Part shown: positions 24,010-33,483 of the stretch, in pieces
Numbering within the stretch: the first letter of the stretch is position 1
How the letters are laid out: each line of letters opens with the position of its first letter
Assembly (NCBI RefSeq): GCF_000379685.1
Contig: NZ_KB903249.1
Span: forward strand, 166,795 to 230,794
Direction of reading: 5' to 3'
Source of the DNA: Catelliglobosispora koreensis DSM 44566
Lineage (GTDB): Bacteria; Actinomycetota; Actinomycetes; Mycobacteriales; Micromonosporaceae
Length of the DNA: 64,000 bases
Program-made: the position numbers and the translations under genes
The notes under the pieces: model-generated
The model's input: only the letters and a program-made list of their open reading frames with translations
What the model was told of the DNA's origin: nothing
Database searches by the model: none

Positions 24010-24860
24010 TGTCAACGATTGTTCTGCTCGCGGTCACCGGGCTGGGGCTGGCGGCGCTGTATTTCCTTGTGGCGTCGGGGCTTTCGCTCGTGTTTGGGCT
24101 CGCGGATGTGCTGAACTTCGCGCACGGGCTGTTCCTTTCCCTGGGTGCCTACGCGACCTGGGTCGCCGCGGAGCACATGTCTATCGAGGCCGCGATCGCT
24201 GTCGGCGTCGCGGTGGGAGCGGGCGCGGCCGTGCTCGTGGAACTCATCATGATTCGGCCGCTCTATACGCGTACCATCGAACAAGTCCTTGTCACCGTTG
24301 GCCTTTCCATGGCAGGCGTGGCCTTGCTGCAGGCGGTCTTTGGGGCTGATCCTAAGCCCTTCCCCCGGCCGCAGTGGGCTTCCGGGGTGTTAGAGGTGTT
24401 CGGCGCCCGGATTCCGGTGGACCGTTTTGTGCTCATCGGTGCCGCGCTGTTGGTCTTCGGTGCCCTGATGGCCTTCCTGAAGTGGACCCGTTATGGGCTC
24501 ATCGTCCGGGCCGGGGTGGAGAACCGGGAAATGGTTACCGCGCTTGGCATTGACGTGCGCAAGGCGTTCACGCTCGTTTTCGCGATCGGGGGAGCGGCGG
24601 CGGCTTTGGCCGGTGCCCTTGCCGGGATCTACTTCACGACGGTGTCCCCCGCGACCGGCGGTTCACTGCTGATCTTCGCGTTCATCGTCGTGGTCATCGG
24701 GGGCATGGGTTCCGTGCCCGGCTCGGCTTTCGCCGCGATCGCGGTGGGGTTGCTGCAGCAATTCGTGAACTACTACGGCACTTCTGGAGCGGGCGACATC
24801 TGTGTCGTGGCCCTGCTGGCTATCGTCTTGCTCGTTCGCCCGAAGGGACTGGCCCGATGA
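24009..24860 (+). CDS. ABC importer permease, LivH-like
   Basis: A 283-residue integral membrane permease of the LivH type with about eight helices. Characteristic pieces are ALYFLVASGLSLVFGLADVL, NFAHGLFLSLGAYATWV and the ATPase-coupling loop ENREMVTALGIDVRKAF, followed by IGGMGSVPGSAFAA. Start ATG 24009 overlaps the LivF stop. It forms the transmembrane pore with the LivM-like protein encoded next, which overlaps it by four bases. Confidence 0.92.
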   Translation: MSTIVLLAVTGLGLAALYFLVASGLSLVFGLADVLNFAHGLFLSLGAYATWVAAEHMSIEAAIAVGVAVGAGAAVLVELIMIRPLYTRTIEQVLVTVGLSMAGVALLQAVFGADPKPFPRPQWASGVLEVFGARIPVDRFVLIGAALLVFGALMAFLKWTRYGLIVRAGVENREMVTALGIDVRKAFTLVFAIGGAAAALAGALAGIYFTTVSPATGGSLLIFAFIVVVIGGMGSVPGSAFAAIAVGLLQQFVNYYGTSGAGDICVVALLAIVLLVRPKGLAR

Positions 24861-25840
24861 AGCGCTTTATGAAGCTGCTGTTGCCGCTCGGGCTGATGGC
24901 CGTGTTCGTCTCGTTGCCGTTTGGCAGTGCGTTCAACTCGCCCGGCACCTTGAACTTGCTGGCGCTGTGTCTCGTGTTCGCCGGTCTCGCGGCTGGCTAT
25001 GACCTCCTGTTTGGACGGACGGGCCTGCTGTCGTTTGGCCACGCGCTCTACTTCGCGCTCGGTGTTTACGTCACGGCGATCCTGATGCGGCAAGGGATTC
25101 CGCTGGCACTGGCGGCGGTGATCGCGGTGCTTTGCGGTGTCGTGGTGGCCGCGGCGCTTGGCGCTATCGCGCTGCGAGTTGACGGCATCGCGTTTTCCAT
25201 GGTGACGCTGGCGTTCGCTCAAGTTGGCGCCATCCTGGTGGCGCGTGACCCGGGCGGGCTCACCGGCGGCGAAGAAGGGCTCGCGCTGAGCAAGGGCGTG
25301 CCTGATTTCCTTACCGGCGTTGCCAATACGGTCAACCTCTACTGGCTCGCCCTGGCCTACGTCGTCATCGTGCTGGCGGTGCTGGCCAGGGTTGTCAGCT
25401 CCCCGGCAGGCCGGGTCCTGGCGGGCGTGCGTGACGACGCGCGCCGGGTCGGCGTGCTCGGGCTCAACCCGTATTCGTTCAAGCTCACCGCTTTTACCCT
25501 GTCTGGCGGTCTGGCCGCGATGGGTGGCGTGGTCTACGTGCTCATCGTTGGTGGCGCGTCGACTCACGTCGCGAGTTCTGAACTGACCTTGATGCTGCTC
25601 GTCATGGTCGTGCTTGGCGGCCCGGGAACGAAGTATGGTCCCGCGATTGGCGGCGCTCTGTTCACCTTCCTGGACTATCAGCTCACGGGAGTCGCGGACT
25701 CTTTGCCCGGGCCGTTGTCCCAGCCGCTGTTCATTCTTGGCACCGTGTTTATCCTGGCCGTCTATTTCTTCCCCGGCGGTCTGGCCCATGTAACGGCGCT
25801 GAAGAATGTGTTACCACGATATTTCCGCCGCGTGAGCTAG
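24857..25840 (+). CDS. ABC importer permease, LivM-like
   Basis: A 327-residue permease of the LivM type: AGYDLLFGRTGLLSFGHALY is the family signature, DDARRVGVLGLNPYSFKL is the coupling loop and GGPGTKYGPAIGGA is the conserved C-terminal motif. About nine or ten helices are predicted. It ends the five-gene importer operon and is followed after 17 bases by the PHB depolymerase-type gene, which might be read through from the same promoter. Confidence 0.92.
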   Translation: MKRFMKLLLPLGLMAVFVSLPFGSAFNSPGTLNLLALCLVFAGLAAGYDLLFGRTGLLSFGHALYFALGVYVTAILMRQGIPLALAAVIAVLCGVVVAAALGAIALRVDGIAFSMVTLAFAQVGAILVARDPGGLTGGEEGLALSKGVPDFLTGVANTVNLYWLALAYVVIVLAVLARVVSSPAGRVLAGVRDDARRVGVLGLNPYSFKLTAFTLSGGLAAMGGVVYVLIVGGASTHVASSELTLMLLVMVVLGGPGTKYGPAIGGALFTFLDYQLTGVADSLPGPLSQPLFILGTVFILAVYFFPGGLAHVTALKNVLPRYFRRVS

Positions 25841-25857
25841 GTCATACGTTGCGGGAC

Positions 25858-27045
25858 ATGACGTCCCTAAAGAACCTTCTCGCGCTCGCTGCCGGCGCGA
25901 TCGTGGGTGCGATAGTCCTCATCGCACCCGCGAGCGCCGCGACGCTGACACAGGTGACCGGGTTCGGCTCCAACCCCGGCAATCTGTCGATGTACCACTA
26001 CAAACCCGACGGTCTCGCCAACGGCCACCCGGTCGTGGTTTTACTGCATGGCTGCACGCAGAACGCCAGCGGCTACTTCACCAATTCGGGGTGGCGCAAA
26101 TTCGCCGACCAGCACGGTTTCGCCCTCGTCGTGCCGCAAACCAGCACGGCCAACCAGATGCTCGGCTGCTTCACGTGGTACGAGCCAGGTGACATCAGCC
26201 GTGGGCAGGGCGAGGCACTGTCCATTCGCAACATGGTCGGCCACGCGATCAGCAACCTTGGCGGCTCAGCTTCTAACGTCTACGTCAGTGGACTGTCCGC
26301 TGGCGGGGCGATGGCGGCCGTGATGCTCGCGACCTACCCCGATCTGTTCAAGGCTGGCTCGATCGCGGCTGGGATCCCTTACAAGTGCGCGACTTCGTCA
26401 TCGGGGACGAGCGCGTGCCAGTACAGCGGCGTGGAGAAGTCCCCGCAACAGTGGGGTGACCTCGTTCGCAACGCGTACACCGGTTACAGCGGACCGTATC
26501 CGCGGGTGGCCATCTGGCAGGGAACGTCGGACGGCACGGTCGTCCCGAAGAACGCCACCGAGCTGGTCGACCAGTGGACCAACCTGCGCGGCGTCTCGCA
26601 GACCCCCACGTCAACGTCATCGTTGCCCAGCGGAACGTCCCTGTCGGTCTACGGCAATAACGACGTGCGGTTGTACCGCATTAGCAACATGGGCCACGGC
26701 CTGCCCGTTGACCCGGGTTCGGCCGCCACTCAGTGTGGCACCGCGGCGTCTTACTTCCTCGACACGATCTGTTCGGCGTACCACGACACCGTCTTCTTTG
26801 GACTGTCGGGCGGGGTACAGCCTTCGCCCACAGCGTCTCCGACCGCGTCTCCAACAACCTCGCCGACTAGTGCGCCGGTTTGTGTGACGTCGAGCAACTA
26901 CACCCATACGACTGCGGGACGGGCTTACCACTCGCTCGGCTACACCTATGCCAACGGTTCGAACCAGAACATGGGACTGTGGAACACCTTCCAGCAAACG
27001 ACGCTCAAGCAGACCGGCCCCAACTACTGGGTGATCGGGTGCTAG
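25858..27045 (+). CDS. Extracellular PHB depolymerase-family esterase
   Basis: A 395-residue secreted alpha/beta hydrolase (CE1/PHB depolymerase family). A Sec signal is followed by VVVLLHGCTQNASGYF, whose HGC provides the oxyanion region; the lipase box GLSAGG supplies the nucleophile near residue 145, the acid lies near GTSDGTVVP and the histidine in MGHGLPVD. A Pro/Thr/Ser linker connects to a short cysteine-bounded C-terminal domain (YHSLGYTYANGSNQNMGLWN), the type seen in extracellular short-chain polyhydroxyalkanoate depolymerases. The neighbouring 3-hydroxybutyrate dehydrogenase supports a polyester substrate over feruloyl or acetylxylan esters. ATG 25858 preferred over TTG 25849. Confidence 0.85.
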   Translation: MTSLKNLLALAAGAIVGAIVLIAPASAATLTQVTGFGSNPGNLSMYHYKPDGLANGHPVVVLLHGCTQNASGYFTNSGWRKFADQHGFALVVPQTSTANQMLGCFTWYEPGDISRGQGEALSIRNMVGHAISNLGGSASNVYVSGLSAGGAMAAVMLATYPDLFKAGSIAAGIPYKCATSSSGTSACQYSGVEKSPQQWGDLVRNAYTGYSGPYPRVAIWQGTSDGTVVPKNATELVDQWTNLRGVSQTPTSTSSLPSGTSLSVYGNNDVRLYRISNMGHGLPVDPGSAATQCGTAASYFLDTICSAYHDTVFFGLSGGVQPSPTASPTASPTTSPTSAPVCVTSSNYTHTTAGRAYHSLGYTYANGSNQNMGLWNTFQQTTLKQTGPNYWVIGC

Positions 27046-28931
27046 CCGGACGACTGAAGCCGGTGCAAACGCAGGGCTAGCTGGATTTCCAGCGCACGCT
27101 GGGGCTGCTGCCATTGTGGCCCCAGCAACTGGCCCACGCGGTCGAGCCGCTGCGTCACGGTGTTCACGTGCACGTGGAGCTTCTCGCCCGCGCGGGCAAG
27201 GCTTCCACCCGACCCGAAGTAAGCCTCCAAGGTGGACACCAGCGTCGTTCCGCGACGAGCGTCATAGTCCACGACGGGACCGATGGTGCCGGCGATGAAC
27301 CGCTGCACGTCCTGCTGCCCGGTTCCGTTGACAGCGCCCAGAAGCAGGCCGACAAAGCCGAGGTCTTCACTACCCGCCCCTTCACCGGTGCGGCCCAGGG
27401 CGATCAGCGCCGACACGCAACGTTCGGCTTCGTGGAAAGCGCCCGCGAGTGTTGACGGCCCGGTCGCGGGGCCACCGCCGCCTGCGGTGACGGGCCGCCC
27501 GAGGACCCGTGACAGTTCCCTAACGACGGCACGGGCGGCGGCTCCAGCGTCCGAGCCCGGCAGCAGGAGCACTACCTTGCCGTCGCGTCCGGCGGCCAGC
27601 CCGGAGCGCGCTGACGCATAGGTTCCGGCCCATGAGGTGACCCGGCTGCGGATCGAGGGTGACCCGGCGGTCGTGTCAGGCCCGATGAGCACGACGAGGT
27701 GTGGCGCGTCTAGGTCGACGCCGAGACGGCGTGCCCGCTCGCGCAACGCTGCCGGATCACGGGCTGGTGTGGCCAGCAAATCGTCGAGCAGTTCCCCGCG
27801 CACGCGGCCTTCGGCTTCAGAGGCGGTCCGCCTAAACAGCAACAGCAACGCCGTCACGAGAGCGGCCCGTTCGAGGATCTGCTGATCGGCGTCGACGAGC
27901 TCGTGACCGGGCCGCAACACCAAGGCGCCCAAGTCTTCCGTCCCCGCGACGACCGCCGCGACCCAGGTGTCGCCGCGGCGCACCGCGTGCCCGGCGACCC
28001 GTGACGCGACCACGGCCTCGGTCAGATCGCCGATGGAGTCGACATCAAGAACCGTTAGCTCTCCGCCAAGCACCTCGGTCACTGCTGCCGACACGTCTTC
28101 GACTCCGCCGCCGCGCAACACGAGCGACGTCATGCGGTCGTGCGCGGCGGCTGCCCGTTCCACTGACGTGCTGTGCGCCTGGATCGTGGCGTTGGCAGCG
28201 GACAGTTCCTCCAGCGCTGTCTGGGTTTCGGCGAGCAATCGCGCTGTGTCGATGGCGACGGCCGCGTGCGCACCGAGCGATACCAGCAGGGCGACTTCCT
28301 CGCGGGCGAACGGGCGGGCCGACCTGTTCGCGGCGTAGAGCACCCCGATGACCCGTGACCCCAAGCGAAGCGGGACACCGAGGATGGCGACGAGCCCCTC
28401 CTCGCGTACACCCTCATCAATGTCGCCCAGGTGCCGGAAGCGGTTGTCGGAGAAGTAGTCCGCGGTGGCATAAGGGGTTCCCGACTCGGCGACCAAACCG
28501 CCTAGACCGGCTCCCATCGGCAGGCGCAGGCCCTGGAACCGGGCCGAAACCGATCCGTCGGTCACGCGCATGTAGGTGTGGCCGCTGCCCTCATCGTTGA
28601 GCGTCATGTAGGCGATGTCGGTGCTCAGCAGATGCCGCGCCCGGTGCACGATGGCGTGCAGCACGGCGTCGAGGTCCCGCAATCCGGCCAGGTCGCTGGC
28701 CGTGTCGTAGAGACCGGTTAGTTCCATCTCGCGCTGGCGGCGCCGCTCCAGCAGCCCGCGCACGCGAAGGGCGAGCAGCTTGGCTTCTTCGAGTTCAGCG
28801 AGGTGCTCGGGTGGGGCACCGGAAGCCCTGGCGGCGATAAGGGGGCCTTCGAATTCCACCGCGGCGGCTTCCCGGGCGAGAAGCTCAAGGAAGGCGGTGG
28901 TCGACATGATCCCCATTGTGGCAGCACGCAT
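27042..28931 (-). CDS. GAF-domain PucR-type transcriptional regulator
   Basis: A 629-residue regulator. After a coiled start, residues about 75-215 form a GAF sensor (LRDLDAVLHAIVHRARHLLS, GLVAILGVPLRLGSRVIGVL), then a central region and a PucR C-terminal HTH (YFGSGGSLARAGEKLHVHVN, TVTQRLDRVGQLLG). The start at 28931 overlaps the upstream dehydrogenase TGA (TGATG); internal ATGs at 28916 or 28907 are possible. Co-transcription with 3-hydroxybutyrate dehydrogenase and convergence with the depolymerase suggest it regulates polyhydroxybutyrate use, possibly sensing a hydroxyacid through GAF (inference). Its stop shares CTAG with the depolymerase stop. Confidence 0.85.
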   Translation of the reverse strand: MRAATMGIMSTTAFLELLAREAAAVEFEGPLIAARASGAPPEHLAELEEAKLLALRVRGLLERRRQREMELTGLYDTASDLAGLRDLDAVLHAIVHRARHLLSTDIAYMTLNDEGSGHTYMRVTDGSVSARFQGLRLPMGAGLGGLVAESGTPYATADYFSDNRFRHLGDIDEGVREEGLVAILGVPLRLGSRVIGVLYAANRSARPFAREEVALLVSLGAHAAVAIDTARLLAETQTALEELSAANATIQAHSTSVERAAAAHDRMTSLVLRGGGVEDVSAAVTEVLGGELTVLDVDSIGDLTEAVVASRVAGHAVRRGDTWVAAVVAGTEDLGALVLRPGHELVDADQQILERAALVTALLLLFRRTASEAEGRVRGELLDDLLATPARDPAALRERARRLGVDLDAPHLVVLIGPDTTAGSPSIRSRVTSWAGTYASARSGLAAGRDGKVVLLLPGSDAGAAARAVVRELSRVLGRPVTAGGGGPATGPSTLAGAFHEAERCVSALIALGRTGEGAGSEDLGFVGLLLGAVNGTGQQDVQRFIAGTIGPVVDYDARRGTTLVSTLEAYFGSGGSLARAGEKLHVHVNTVTQRLDRVGQLLGPQWQQPQRALEIQLALRLHRLQSSG

Positions 28932-29692
28932 CAGGTGGCTGTCCAGCCACCGTCCATGGCGATCGATGCACCAGTGATGAAATCCGCTGCTGGAGTGCAC
29001 AGATAGGCCATGAGTTCGGCGACCTCTTCGGGCTCGATCAGGCGCTTGATCGCGGCTCGCGCGAGCATGATCTTCTCGATGACCTCGGTCTCATCGATCT
29101 GATGCGTGCGGGCCTGGTCGGCGATCTGTCCTTCCACCAAGGCGGTGCGCACATACGCGGGGTTGATGCAGTTGGAGGTCACGCCGTGGGCGGCGGCCTC
29201 GAGCGCGACGACCTTGGACAGTCCTTCGAGCCCATGTTTGGCGGCAACATATGCCGACTTGTAGGCCGAGGCCCGCTGCCCGTGCACGGACGAGATGTTG
29301 ATGATGCGGCCCCAGCCCTGGGCGTACATGTGCGGCAGCACCTTGCCCATCAGCTGAAAGGGCGCCTGGACCATGACGTTGTGAATGTAGGCGAAGCGCT
29401 GTGCGGGGAACTGCTCAATCGGCGCCACATATTGCAGCCCAGCGTTGTTCACCAGCACATCGGCCGGAAAGTCAAACGCGGCAAGGGCATGCTCGTCGGC
29501 GAGGTCGATCGCGACAGCCTGACCTCCCGTGAGACCCGCGACTTCACTGGCGGCCTCGGCATCACGGTCGAGCACCACCACCTTGGCTCCCGCAGCCGCC
29601 AGGCGCAACGCACAGGCCCGGCCAATCCCGCTGCCACCGCCGGTTATTACAGCGGTGCGACCGGAAAGGTCAAGCTGCACAACGTGGGTCAT
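28931..29692 (-). CDS. bdhA: 3-hydroxybutyrate dehydrogenase
   Basis: A 253-residue classical SDR that oxidises D-3-hydroxybutyrate to acetoacetate with NAD+. The sequence has TGGGSGIGRA for cofactor, VLVNNAGLQYVAPIEQFP, NISSVHGQRAS with the catalytic Ser and SAYVAAKHG with Tyr-x3-Lys. NNAGLQ, VHG and the substrate-loop KIMLARAAIKRLIEPEEVA match bacterial 3-hydroxybutyrate dehydrogenases closely. Start ATG 29692. It is the first gene of an operon with the GAF-PucR regulator and, with the depolymerase and importer, forms a complete polyester-to-acetoacetate route. Confidence 0.88.
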   Translation of the reverse strand: MTHVVQLDLSGRTAVITGGGSGIGRACALRLAAAGAKVVVLDRDAEAASEVAGLTGGQAVAIDLADEHALAAFDFPADVLVNNAGLQYVAPIEQFPAQRFAYIHNVMVQAPFQLMGKVLPHMYAQGWGRIINISSVHGQRASAYKSAYVAAKHGLEGLSKVVALEAAAHGVTSNCINPAYVRTALVEGQIADQARTHQIDETEVIEKIMLARAAIKRLIEPEEVAELMAYLCTPAADFITGASIAMDGGWTAT

Positions 29693-29843
29693 GAGCTGAA
29701 AACCTACGCACGCGCTCAACCGCGGCACATGGTTTGCGCACACACACCTTCCCGGTGGCGTATGTGCGGGCTCCCTCTGCCGGGGGAGCGGTGTCCCTCT
29801 TCGCCGTGAGGTGCCGCAGGCGGGAACGCTAGATCGTTAGGGC

Positions 29844-30719
29844 ATGAGATTCCTCCGATACGCGGCCGGTTATGCGGCGGTAGCAGCTGCGGTGCCCTAC
29901 TTTGTGCTGAAGATCATCTGGCTGGCTGGCGGAAGCACCGGCATCATCCCTGGTAATCCGCAAAGCGCGGAGTTTGACGCCCTGAACGCCGCGACGTTCG
30001 CCATGGACGCTGTGGCCATCGCGGTGGCGCTAGCCCTGACGCATCGCTGGGGTGAGCGGCTTTCAGCGCCACTGGTGCTCTTTCCCATGTGGGTCGGCGT
30101 TGGCTTCCTCACGACTATCGTCATCGGCGTCCCGGTCGGGCTGGCCGTCAAAGGGCAGTCTCTGTTTGAAGCGGCCGATGGACTGGTCGAACCTTGGGTC
30201 TACCAACTGGTGTACGGCGGCTTCATCGTGCAAGGCCTCGCGCTGACCGTCGCGTTCTTCCTTTACGCTCGCCGCCGCTGGCCGTCACTGCCCGTTGGGG
30301 AGCCCTACCGTCTACTCGCGACGGTCGCGGCCGTGATGTCCTTCGCGATTGGGCTGCTTTACCTGTCGTGGGCGTTCGGCAGCACGTTCGGCCTGCCCGA
30401 AGAGGCCATCGCGACGAGCGCGTTCACGGGACGGGTCATGGACGGGCTGTTCGGGATCTTCTCGATCCTGGGCGGGATTGGCTTGCTGCGCTTGAACTCC
30501 TGGCTGTCCGTTAGCTTGGCCTGGCTGGGATCGGGAACGAACTTCGCTTGGGGGCTTTGGGTGAGCGTCAACATGCTCATCGACTCGCCGCTGACCGTCG
30601 GCGCCAAGAGTTTGGGCTTGCTCGGGCTGGCCAACTTCACCCGCGTCCTGGCCGGGATGCTCGCCGGGCTGGTGGCGGCCTACTGGCTGCGCGGCGGCTC
30701 TGAGAGGCTAAGGGCGTGA
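29844..30719 (+). CDS. Multi-pass membrane protein upstream of two-component genes
   Basis: A 291-residue integral membrane protein with about eight helices (for example APLVLFPMWVGVGFLTTIVI, LVYGGFIVQGLALTVAFFLY, VAAVMSFAIGLLYLSWAFGS). No catalytic or transport motif is recognised. It overlaps the histidine kinase start by ATGA/GTGA and is clearly in one operon with the kinase and regulator, so it may be the signal-receiving partner or the regulated function. Such three-gene operons are common in actinomycetes, mostly without known signals. Confidence 0.75.
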   Translation: MRFLRYAAGYAAVAAAVPYFVLKIIWLAGGSTGIIPGNPQSAEFDALNAATFAMDAVAIAVALALTHRWGERLSAPLVLFPMWVGVGFLTTIVIGVPVGLAVKGQSLFEAADGLVEPWVYQLVYGGFIVQGLALTVAFFLYARRRWPSLPVGEPYRLLATVAAVMSFAIGLLYLSWAFGSTFGLPEEAIATSAFTGRVMDGLFGIFSILGGIGLLRLNSWLSVSLAWLGSGTNFAWGLWVSVNMLIDSPLTVGAKSLGLLGLANFTRVLAGMLAGLVAAYWLRGGSERLRA

Positions 30720-31867
30720 GTTCCTTCCTGCGGCGATGGCTCTACCTGATCATCGGGGGAGCGCTCGTGATGCCTTTCGTCATCGTCATGACGGTGGTGC
30801 TGCGATCGAATCCGTCGCTTTTGGAGGGTGTGTTCAACGCCGATCCCATCATCTTCATCGCCAGCCTTCCGCTGGTCGTGATCGCGGGATTCTTTCCGCA
30901 GATCCGCACCATCGAGGCACCGCTGGCCCGCTCACTTCTGGGCGGGCCAGCCCAGGGCATCGATCCCGACGGCACCGGTGTGCGCAGCAGGGTGGCGTTG
31001 TTCTGGTTCCTGCACCTCATCGTCGGCGGAGCGGTCGCGGGCATGACGCTCGCGATCCCGCCAGCGGCCGTTTTCCTTGTCGCGGAACCGTTTCTGGGCG
31101 ACGTCGGCTGGCCAGCCAAGCCACTCTGGATAGAGGCCACCGGTGACTGGTCGCCTTTGCTTGGCATCGCTTTGCTTGTTTCGCTGGTGGCGACGGCCTA
31201 CGGCGTTGGTGCCCTGCTCGCCTGGGCTGCCCCGCGTTTGCTCGGCCCCTCGCCCGCCGATCAGGTGACCGCCCTGAAGCGGACCGCCGAGCAGCTCGCC
31301 CAGCGCAATCAGCTCGCCCGGGAACTGCACGACTCGGTGGGCCACACGCTCAGTATCGTGATGCTGCAAGCGAGCGCGGCCGCGCAGGTGTTCGACTCCA
31401 ATCCCGCCTTCGCCCGCAAAGCCCTTGCCAACATTGAAGAATCGGCCCGGACCGCGCAGGCTGAGCTGGATCACGTGCTCGGGCTGTTGCGCGAGAATCC
31501 CCGGCTGCGTTATCTGATCGAGCAGGCGCAGCAGGCCGGGATGGAACTGGACGCGGTCATCACCGGCGACGAGGCGACCCTGCCAGCGGAGGTCGCGCAC
31601 GAGCTGAATCAGATTGCCCGGGAAGGACTTACCAACGCCATCCGGCATGGCGGGCCGGGTAGGGTGACGTTGCGGGTGACTATCAGTGCGCAGGACGTTT
31701 CCTTCACCTTGACGAATCCTTTGGGACGCCAGAGAACCGGGGGAGGAGGCCGTGGGTTGCTCGGCATTCAGGAAAGGGCACAGGCCGTGGGCGGTTCTTC
31801 AGTTTCGCGGGTACTAGATGAGCACTTCCACCTATCGGCAACGTTGCCCTTGAGGCGCAAGCCATGA
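30716..31867 (+). CDS. NarL/DesK-type sensor histidine kinase
   Basis: A 383-residue membrane kinase. About four helices occupy residues 1-175; the HisKA_3 dimerisation helix carries the phospho-accepting His in RELHDSVGHTLSIVMLQ (about residue 204), and the ATPase domain has EGLTNAIRHG (N box) and GRGLLGIQERA (G box). This is the class that works with LuxR-type response regulators; its partner starts 4 bases before the kinase stop. The sensed signal is presumably membrane-related. Confidence 0.9.
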   Translation: MSSFLRRWLYLIIGGALVMPFVIVMTVVLRSNPSLLEGVFNADPIIFIASLPLVVIAGFFPQIRTIEAPLARSLLGGPAQGIDPDGTGVRSRVALFWFLHLIVGGAVAGMTLAIPPAAVFLVAEPFLGDVGWPAKPLWIEATGDWSPLLGIALLVSLVATAYGVGALLAWAAPRLLGPSPADQVTALKRTAEQLAQRNQLARELHDSVGHTLSIVMLQASAAAQVFDSNPAFARKALANIEESARTAQAELDHVLGLLRENPRLRYLIEQAQQAGMELDAVITGDEATLPAEVAHELNQIAREGLTNAIRHGGPGRVTLRVTISAQDVSFTLTNPLGRQRTGGGGRGLLGIQERAQAVGGSSVSRVLDEHFHLSATLPLRRKP

Positions 31868-32514
31868 CGGTCCGTGTGCTGATCGTCGATGACGAGGAGC
31901 TGATCCGGGCCGGGCTGCGCATCCTCGTCGAGTCAGACCCGGCGTTCGACGTCGTGGGCGAAGCCGCCGACGGCGCCGAAGCCCTGAGCCAAGTGCGTTC
32001 GCTGAACCCCGATGTCGTGCTGATGGATGTGCGCATGCCGCACGTCAACGGCATCGACGCCACCCGGCACATCGTCGCCAAAGTCCCCAGCCCGCCCAAG
32101 ATTCTGGTTATCACCACGTTTGAGAACGACGAATACGTCTATGCCGCACTGCAAGCGGGCGCCAGCGGGTTCCTGCTGAAACGCGCTCGCCCGGCCGAAC
32201 TGCTGCAGGCGATTCGCCTGGTGGCGCAAGGTGATTCGCTGTTGTTTCCGGCGGCGATCCGCCAGCTCGTGAACACGTTTGGCGCCACCCGTGCCGCCGC
32301 CTTCGCCGATCGCCTCACCGACCGCGAAGCACAGGTCCTGCGCCTCATGGCCGAAGGCCTAAGCAACGCTGAAATCGCCGCCAGTCTCCACGTCGGCGTC
32401 GAGACCGTGAAGACCCACGTCGGCAACATCCTCACCAAACTCGGTGCCCGAGACCGCATTCAGGCCGTCATCATGGCCTACGAATCCGGCTTCATCACCC
32501 CAACGGTGTCATAG
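31864..32514 (+). CDS. NarL/LuxR-type response regulator
   Basis: A 216-residue regulator with a receiver domain (VLIVDDEEL, phospho-Asp in DVVLMDVRMP near residue 54, then VLVITTFEND and LLKRARPAEL) and a LuxR C-terminal HTH (LTDREAQVLRLMAEGLSNAE, VETVKTHVGNILTKLGARDR). It is coupled by ATGA to the kinase gene. It converges with the LysR gene, whose end lies 11 bases away. Targets unknown; autoregulation of its operon is likely for this family. Confidence 0.92.
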   Translation: MTVRVLIVDDEELIRAGLRILVESDPAFDVVGEAADGAEALSQVRSLNPDVVLMDVRMPHVNGIDATRHIVAKVPSPPKILVITTFENDEYVYAALQAGASGFLLKRARPAELLQAIRLVAQGDSLLFPAAIRQLVNTFGATRAAAFADRLTDREAQVLRLMAEGLSNAEIAASLHVGVETVKTHVGNILTKLGARDRIQAVIMAYESGFITPTVS

Positions 32515-32525
32515 GCGCCATGCAG

Positions 32526-33413
32526 TCAGGCTGTTGTTAGTTCGGCGATGAGGTCGTTGACGATGGTGCGGGTGCGGCGGCGTTTGACGACGATGCCGAT
32601 GTGACGGCACGGGCGCGGGGCTTGGAGTTCAGCGATCGCGACGCCGGAACCGGGCGCCAGGGCGACTTGTGGAATCAGGGCGACGCCAACGCCGGCGGCC
32701 ACGAGGGACTGGGCGAAGACGTAATCCGTTGTGCTGCAAGAGACCTGCGGCTCGAACCCGGCCAGGGCGGCGAAGGTGTTGATCTGCTGGGCGATCTGGA
32801 TGCAGCCATGCACCCACCTGTCCTGGGCCAGCTCAGCGAGCGCGATGGAGCTGCGCCCAGCGAGCCGGTGTGCGGCGGGCAGCACGATGAACATGGGATC
32901 GTCCATGACGGGAGTCCATTGCAGACTGTTGCGGTCGCCATCGCGCACCGGCGGCGGACCGTCGAAGTGGTAGGCCAGGGCCAGATCTGCCTCGCCGGAC
33001 TTAACCCGGGCAAGGCTTTCGGCCACCTCACCTTCGATCACCGTGAGCAAAACGTTGGGATGCCGGGTATGAAGGCGGGTAAGCGCTGACGGCAGGAGGC
33101 GCTGACCGCCGCTGGTGAATGTCGCCACCGTGAGCGTGTCTTGGCTGCCGTTGGCGAGACGGCCAATCTCATGCTGAACGTGGGCCAGTTCGGCGTGGAT
33201 CGTGTCGGCGCTTTCCACGAGCAGGCGCCCCGGCTCGGTGAGCGACGTGCCGCGGGCGCTGCGCTGCACGACAGGTGCCCCGACAGACCGTTCGAGCGCG
33301 GCGATCTGCTGCGACACCGCCGAGGGCGTCAGCAGGAGCGCTGTCGCCGCTTTGCTAAAGCTCCCGTGCACGGCCACTTCCTGGAGCACCCGCAACCGCT
33401 GAATGTCGATCAT
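32526..33413 (-). CDS. LysR-family transcriptional regulator
   Basis: A 295-residue LysR protein: the N-terminal winged HTH (LRVLQEVAVHGSFSKAATAL, SAVSQQIAALERSVGAPV) and a periplasmic-binding-like effector domain (LTVATFTSGGQRLLPSALTR onward). Several actinobacterial LysR proteins of this form control a divergent exporter. Here the divergent gene is an EamA/DMT transporter 71 bases away, with a CTTAA/TTAAG plus GCAGA/TCTGC inverted repeat between them as candidate binding site. Confidence 0.9.
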   Translation of the reverse strand: MIDIQRLRVLQEVAVHGSFSKAATALLLTPSAVSQQIAALERSVGAPVVQRSARGTSLTEPGRLLVESADTIHAELAHVQHEIGRLANGSQDTLTVATFTSGGQRLLPSALTRLHTRHPNVLLTVIEGEVAESLARVKSGEADLALAYHFDGPPPVRDGDRNSLQWTPVMDDPMFIVLPAAHRLAGRSSIALAELAQDRWVHGCIQIAQQINTFAALAGFEPQVSCSTTDYVFAQSLVAAGVGVALIPQVALAPGSGVAIAELQAPRPCRHIGIVVKRRRTRTIVNDLIAELTTA

Positions 33414-33421
33414 TAGTTTTC

Positions 33422-33459
33422 CTTAAAGCCTCGACAGCAGATCATCACTTCTGCTTAAG
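33422..33459. promoter_or_regulatory. Candidate LysR site in LysR/EamA divergent region
   Basis: CTTAA (33422-33426) and TTAAG (33455-33459) enclose GCAGA (33437-33441) and TCTGC (33450-33454), giving two nested inverted repeats between the divergent LysR and EamA genes. Position and symmetry suit a LysR operator; spacing is irregular, so confidence is modest. Confidence 0.4.
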
Positions 33460-33483
33460 ACTCTACTCGGCCAAGCTAGCTAC

